8,706 bases of DNA, taken from Castellaniella sp. UBA6218. GTDB lineage: Bacteria; Pseudomonadota; Gammaproteobacteria; Burkholderiales; Burkholderiaceae_B. Positions within the stretch are counted from its first letter, which is position 1. Each line of letters starts with the position of its first letter. Made by a program: the position numbers and the translations under genes. The notes under the pieces are model-generated. The model was not told the origin of the DNA, did not search any database, and was given only the letters and a program-made list of their open reading frames with translations. Positions 6,001 through 8,706 of this stretch are shown here, piece by piece. The stretch covers positions 1 to 8,706 of the forward strand of contig DISE01000015.1 of assembly GCA_002421865.1 (NCBI GenBank), given 5' to 3'.

Positions 6001-8706
6001 AGACGAAACCGGGCATCGCGGGGCGCATCACGGCCCTTTTCCAGGACAACCGCCTGACGCCGCTGCTTGCGCTTGCCTTGCTGCTGGCCGGACTGTTCGC
6101 GCTGTTCGTCACGCCCCGGGAAGAAGAGCCCCAGATCGACGTCACCATGGCGACGATCGCGGTGGCCTGGCCCGGCGCCTCCGCCGAGGACGTCGAACAG
6201 GTCATCGCCACGCCGGGAGAACGCATTCTGGCGCGCATGGAAGGCACCGAGCACGTCACGTCCATGTCGATGCCCGGGCAGGCCGTGCTGACCGTCCAGT
6301 TCAAGGTCGGCATCCCGCGCACCGAGGCGCTGGTGCGCCTGCACGACACACTACGGACACAATCGTCCGGCTGGCTGCCCGAAGGTCTCGGCATCCGGCC
6401 GCCCCTCGTCCAGCCGCGAGGCGTCGACGACGTCCCTATCGTCACACTGACGTTGCACGCCGCCCTCGCCTCGCCGCGCGATCTGGAATGGATCGCCCGC
6501 AGCATCGAGTCCGACCTCAAGCGTGTCCCCGGCACCCGCGACGTCTGGCTGATCGGCGGCGCCGAAAACACGGTCCGCGTGGACCTGGACGCCGGCCGCA
6601 TGGCCGCCGCGGGAGTGACGATCCAGGATGTCGCGAGCGCTTTGAACGACGCCAATCAGAGCCTGCGCGCCGGCGACCGGATCGTCGGCGACCAGAGTCT
6701 GACGGTGGACGCGGGCCGGTTCCTGCGCACTGGCGAGGATGTCGCCGAACTGATCGTGGCACGGCGCGGCGAAAGATCCGTGCGCCTGCGCGAGATCGCC
6801 CACATCACCGAAAATCCGCCGCCCCCCGACCACTATGTCGGCTATCGGGCGGCAGGGCGCGAGGGCAACGCCGAAACCGCCGTGACCCTGGCAATCACCA
6901 AAAAACCCGGCGAAAACGCCATCGACGTCGCCAACGGCCTGATGCGCCGCGTGGAGGCGCTGCGCAACACCGTCATTCCGCCCAATGTCCAGGTCACGGA
7001 AACCCGCAATTACGGCGCCACCGCTGACGCCAAGGCTGGCACGCTGATCCACAAGCTGATCTTCGCCACGCTGTCGGTGGTCCTGCTGGTCCTTCTGGCC
7101 CTGGGCTGGCGCGAGGCCGTCATCGTCGGACTGGCGGTCGGCCTGACGCTGGCCGCCACGCTGTTCGCCTCCTGGGCCTGGGGATTCACCCTGAACCGGG
7201 TCTCGCTGTTCGCGCTCATTTTCTCCATCGGCATCCTGGTGGACGACGCCATCGTCGTCGTGGAAAACATCCACCGGCACGCCGGCCTGCGCCCCGATCT
7301 CCCCCCCGCGCGCCGCATTCCGATGGCCGTCGACGAAGTGGGCGGCCCCACCATCCTGGCCACTTTCACCGTCATCGCCGCGCTGCTGCCGATGGCCTTC
7401 GTCACGGGACTGATGGGCCCCTACATGAGCCCCATCCCGATCAATGCCAGCATGGGGATGCTGATCTCCCTGGGCATCGCCCTGACCCTGACGCCATGGC
7501 TCGCCATGCGCATGGGCGGTCACGCCGCCTCGCACCCGCCCGCAGGGCCGGGGCGTTCGCAACGCATCTTCCAGCGCCTGATGGATCCGTTCCTGTCGGC
7601 CCCTCGCGCCGCGCGCAATCGCGTCTGGCTGGGACTGGCCGTCCTGGCGCTGGTCCTGGGCTCGATGCTGATGCCCGTCCTGGGCTGGGTCGAGCTGAAA
7701 ATGCTGCCCTTCGACAACAAATCCGAATTCCAGGTCATGGTGAAGATGCCGGCCGGCACGCCGCTGGAACGGACCGACGCCGTGCTGCAGACATTGGGCG
7801 ACCAGCTTCTGGCCCAGCCCGAAGTCACCGACATCCAGACCTATGCCGGCACGGCCTCGCCCATCAACTTCAACGGACTGGTCCGTCAGTACGACCTGCG
7901 GCGCGATCCGGCGCTCGGCGACATCCAGGTCAATCTGGTGGACAAGGCCCGGCGCGATGCGCAGAGCCACGACATCGCCATGCGGGTCCGGCCCGTCCTG
8001 CAAGCCGCCGCCGCCCGGCTTGGCGCCGAAATCCAGGTCGTCGAAGTGCCCCCCGGCCCGCCGGTCCTGGCACCCATCGTGGCGGAAATCTACGGCCCCG
8101 ATCCGGCCGGCAGGCAGGCGCTGGCCGGCGCCGTGCGTCAGGTGTTCGAGCGGACCGGGGGCATGGTGGACATCGACGACAGCCGCATCGCCGCCGCACC
8201 GAGGATGGTGCTGGCCGTGGACCGCGAACGCGCCGCGCAGGCCGGCGTCTCTCAGGAAGCCGTCGTCCAGGCCCTGCGGGCCGGCCTGGACGGCATCCAG
8301 GCCGGCATCCTGCGCGACGGCCATTCCCGGCCCACGGCCATCGTGCTGGGCCTGCCGCCCGAGTATCAGGGCCGGCCCGAAGAACTGCTGCGGCTGCCCG
8401 TCCGGGCCTCGGACGGTTCCATGATCCCCATCGGGGAACTGGTCAGTGAGATCCGGACCACGAGGGAGCAGCCCATCCACCACAAGGATCTGCTCCCGGT
8501 GCAATACGTCACCGCCGACATGGCCGGACGGATCGACAGCCCGCTCTACGGCATGTTCTCCGCGCGCGACGCCCTGGCCCGGCTGGACACCCCGGACCAC
8601 CGGCCGCTGGCGGAATTCTTCACCCGACAGCCGGAGGACGCCTACGGCGGCTACGCCATCAAATGGGACGGCGAATGGCAGATCACCTACGAGACCTTCC
8701 GCGACA
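5997..8706 (+). CDS. RND-family efflux pump, inner-membrane permease (3' end outside window)
   Basis: Proton-driven inner-membrane transporter of the RND superfamily; 903 codons are visible of an expected ~1050 or more, so TM8-TM12 are missing. The ATG at 5997 overlaps the adaptor stop and has GGAGGG at 5982-5987, nine bases upstream. TM1 is about residues 21-38, followed by TPREEEPQIDV (39-49) and the first periplasmic porter domain (WPGASAEDVEQVIATPGERIL). TM2-TM6 lie about 354-500. TM4 holds the proton-relay pair D416/D417 in GILVDDAIVVVEN, aligning with AcrB D407/D408. TM7 is about 543-565, then the second porter region with FDNKSEFQVMVKMPAGTPLERTD and VVEVPPGPPVLAPIVAEIYGPD. The two adjacent aspartates fit the hydrophobe/amphiphile exporters better than the heavy-metal class. 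Reading is uninterrupted to the last base. No outer-membrane channel gene is seen; it may follow beyond the window. Substrate is not assignable. Confidence 0.94.
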   Translation, partial: MKTKPGIAGRITALFQDNRLTPLLALALLLAGLFALFVTPREEEPQIDVTMATIAVAWPGASAEDVEQVIATPGERILARMEGTEHVTSMSMPGQAVLTVQFKVGIPRTEALVRLHDTLRTQSSGWLPEGLGIRPPLVQPRGVDDVPIVTLTLHAALASPRDLEWIARSIESDLKRVPGTRDVWLIGGAENTVRVDLDAGRMAAAGVTIQDVASALNDANQSLRAGDRIVGDQSLTVDAGRFLRTGEDVAELIVARRGERSVRLREIAHITENPPPPDHYVGYRAAGREGNAETAVTLAITKKPGENAIDVANGLMRRVEALRNTVIPPNVQVTETRNYGATADAKAGTLIHKLIFATLSVVLLVLLALGWREAVIVGLAVGLTLAATLFASWAWGFTLNRVSLFALIFSIGILVDDAIVVVENIHRHAGLRPDLPPARRIPMAVDEVGGPTILATFTVIAALLPMAFVTGLMGPYMSPIPINASMGMLISLGIALTLTPWLAMRMGGHAASHPPAGPGRSQRIFQRLMDPFLSAPRAARNRVWLGLAVLALVLGSMLMPVLGWVELKMLPFDNKSEFQVMVKMPAGTPLERTDAVLQTLGDQLLAQPEVTDIQTYAGTASPINFNGLVRQYDLRRDPALGDIQVNLVDKARRDAQSHDIAMRVRPVLQAAAARLGAEIQVVEVPPGPPVLAPIVAEIYGPDPAGRQALAGAVRQVFERTGGMVDIDDSRIAAAPRMVLAVDRERAAQAGVSQEAVVQALRAGLDGIQAGILRDGHSRPTAIVLGLPPEYQGRPEELLRLPVRASDGSMIPIGELVSEIRTTREQPIHHKDLLPVQYVTADMAGRIDSPLYGMFSARDALARLDTPDHRPLAEFFTRQPEDAYGGYAIKWDGEWQITYETFRD

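Noticed and set aside
6351..8600. A 749-codon open frame on the minus strand under the RND pump gene.
   Set aside because: It is exactly antisense to an intact RND pump with clear motifs. The translation is Gly/Asp/Gln/His-rich with no recognisable domain, typical of the complementary frame of GC-rich genes.

Overview
The window is GC-rich (roughly two thirds G+C by eye) and densely coded, with long strongly biased reading frames. Valyl-tRNA synthetase, NhaA and cytochrome b561 all read like Burkholderiales (betaproteobacterial) proteins. Alcaligenaceae (Bordetella/Achromobacter/Castellaniella-like) is my best guess, from protein flavour and not from any search. It looks chromosomal: I see no transposase, integrase, tRNA, rRNA, CRISPR array or attachment site.

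Layout. (1) Bases 1-2025 hold the 3' two thirds of valS. (2) Bases 2026-2144 are a 119-bp gap with a candidate -10 element and a strongly structured, riboswitch-like leader in front of nhaA (2145-3488), a Na+/H+ antiporter. (3) Bases 3582-4148 encode a b561-type di-heme membrane cytochrome. (4) A perfect 18-bp inverted repeat fills the 52-bp convergent gap between that gene and the next operon. (5) On the minus strand lies a two-gene operon: an ArsR-family regulator (4410-4814) followed after 11 nt by a 65-residue DUF2892 membrane protein (4201-4398). (6) Divergent from it, an RND-type efflux system starts: a periplasmic adaptor (4927-6000) overlaps by ATGA with an inner-membrane RND pump (5997 to the window edge, 903 codons visible, C-terminus missing).

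How they fit. valS, nhaA and cybB look like separate housekeeping or ion/redox units. The right half looks like one regulated module: an AT-rich divergent control region carries a good sigma-70 promoter for the efflux genes, and two inverted repeats overlap its -35 and -10 elements. The ArsR-type protein encoded next to it is the obvious candidate repressor. The ArsR plus DUF2892 pairing resembles the E. coli ygaV-ygaP arrangement without the rhodanese domain, so a sulfide/thiol-type or soft-metalloid inducer is plausible but unproven. The strongest candidates for something not routinely annotated are the nhaA leader RNA and this divergent ArsR/DUF2892-RND module.
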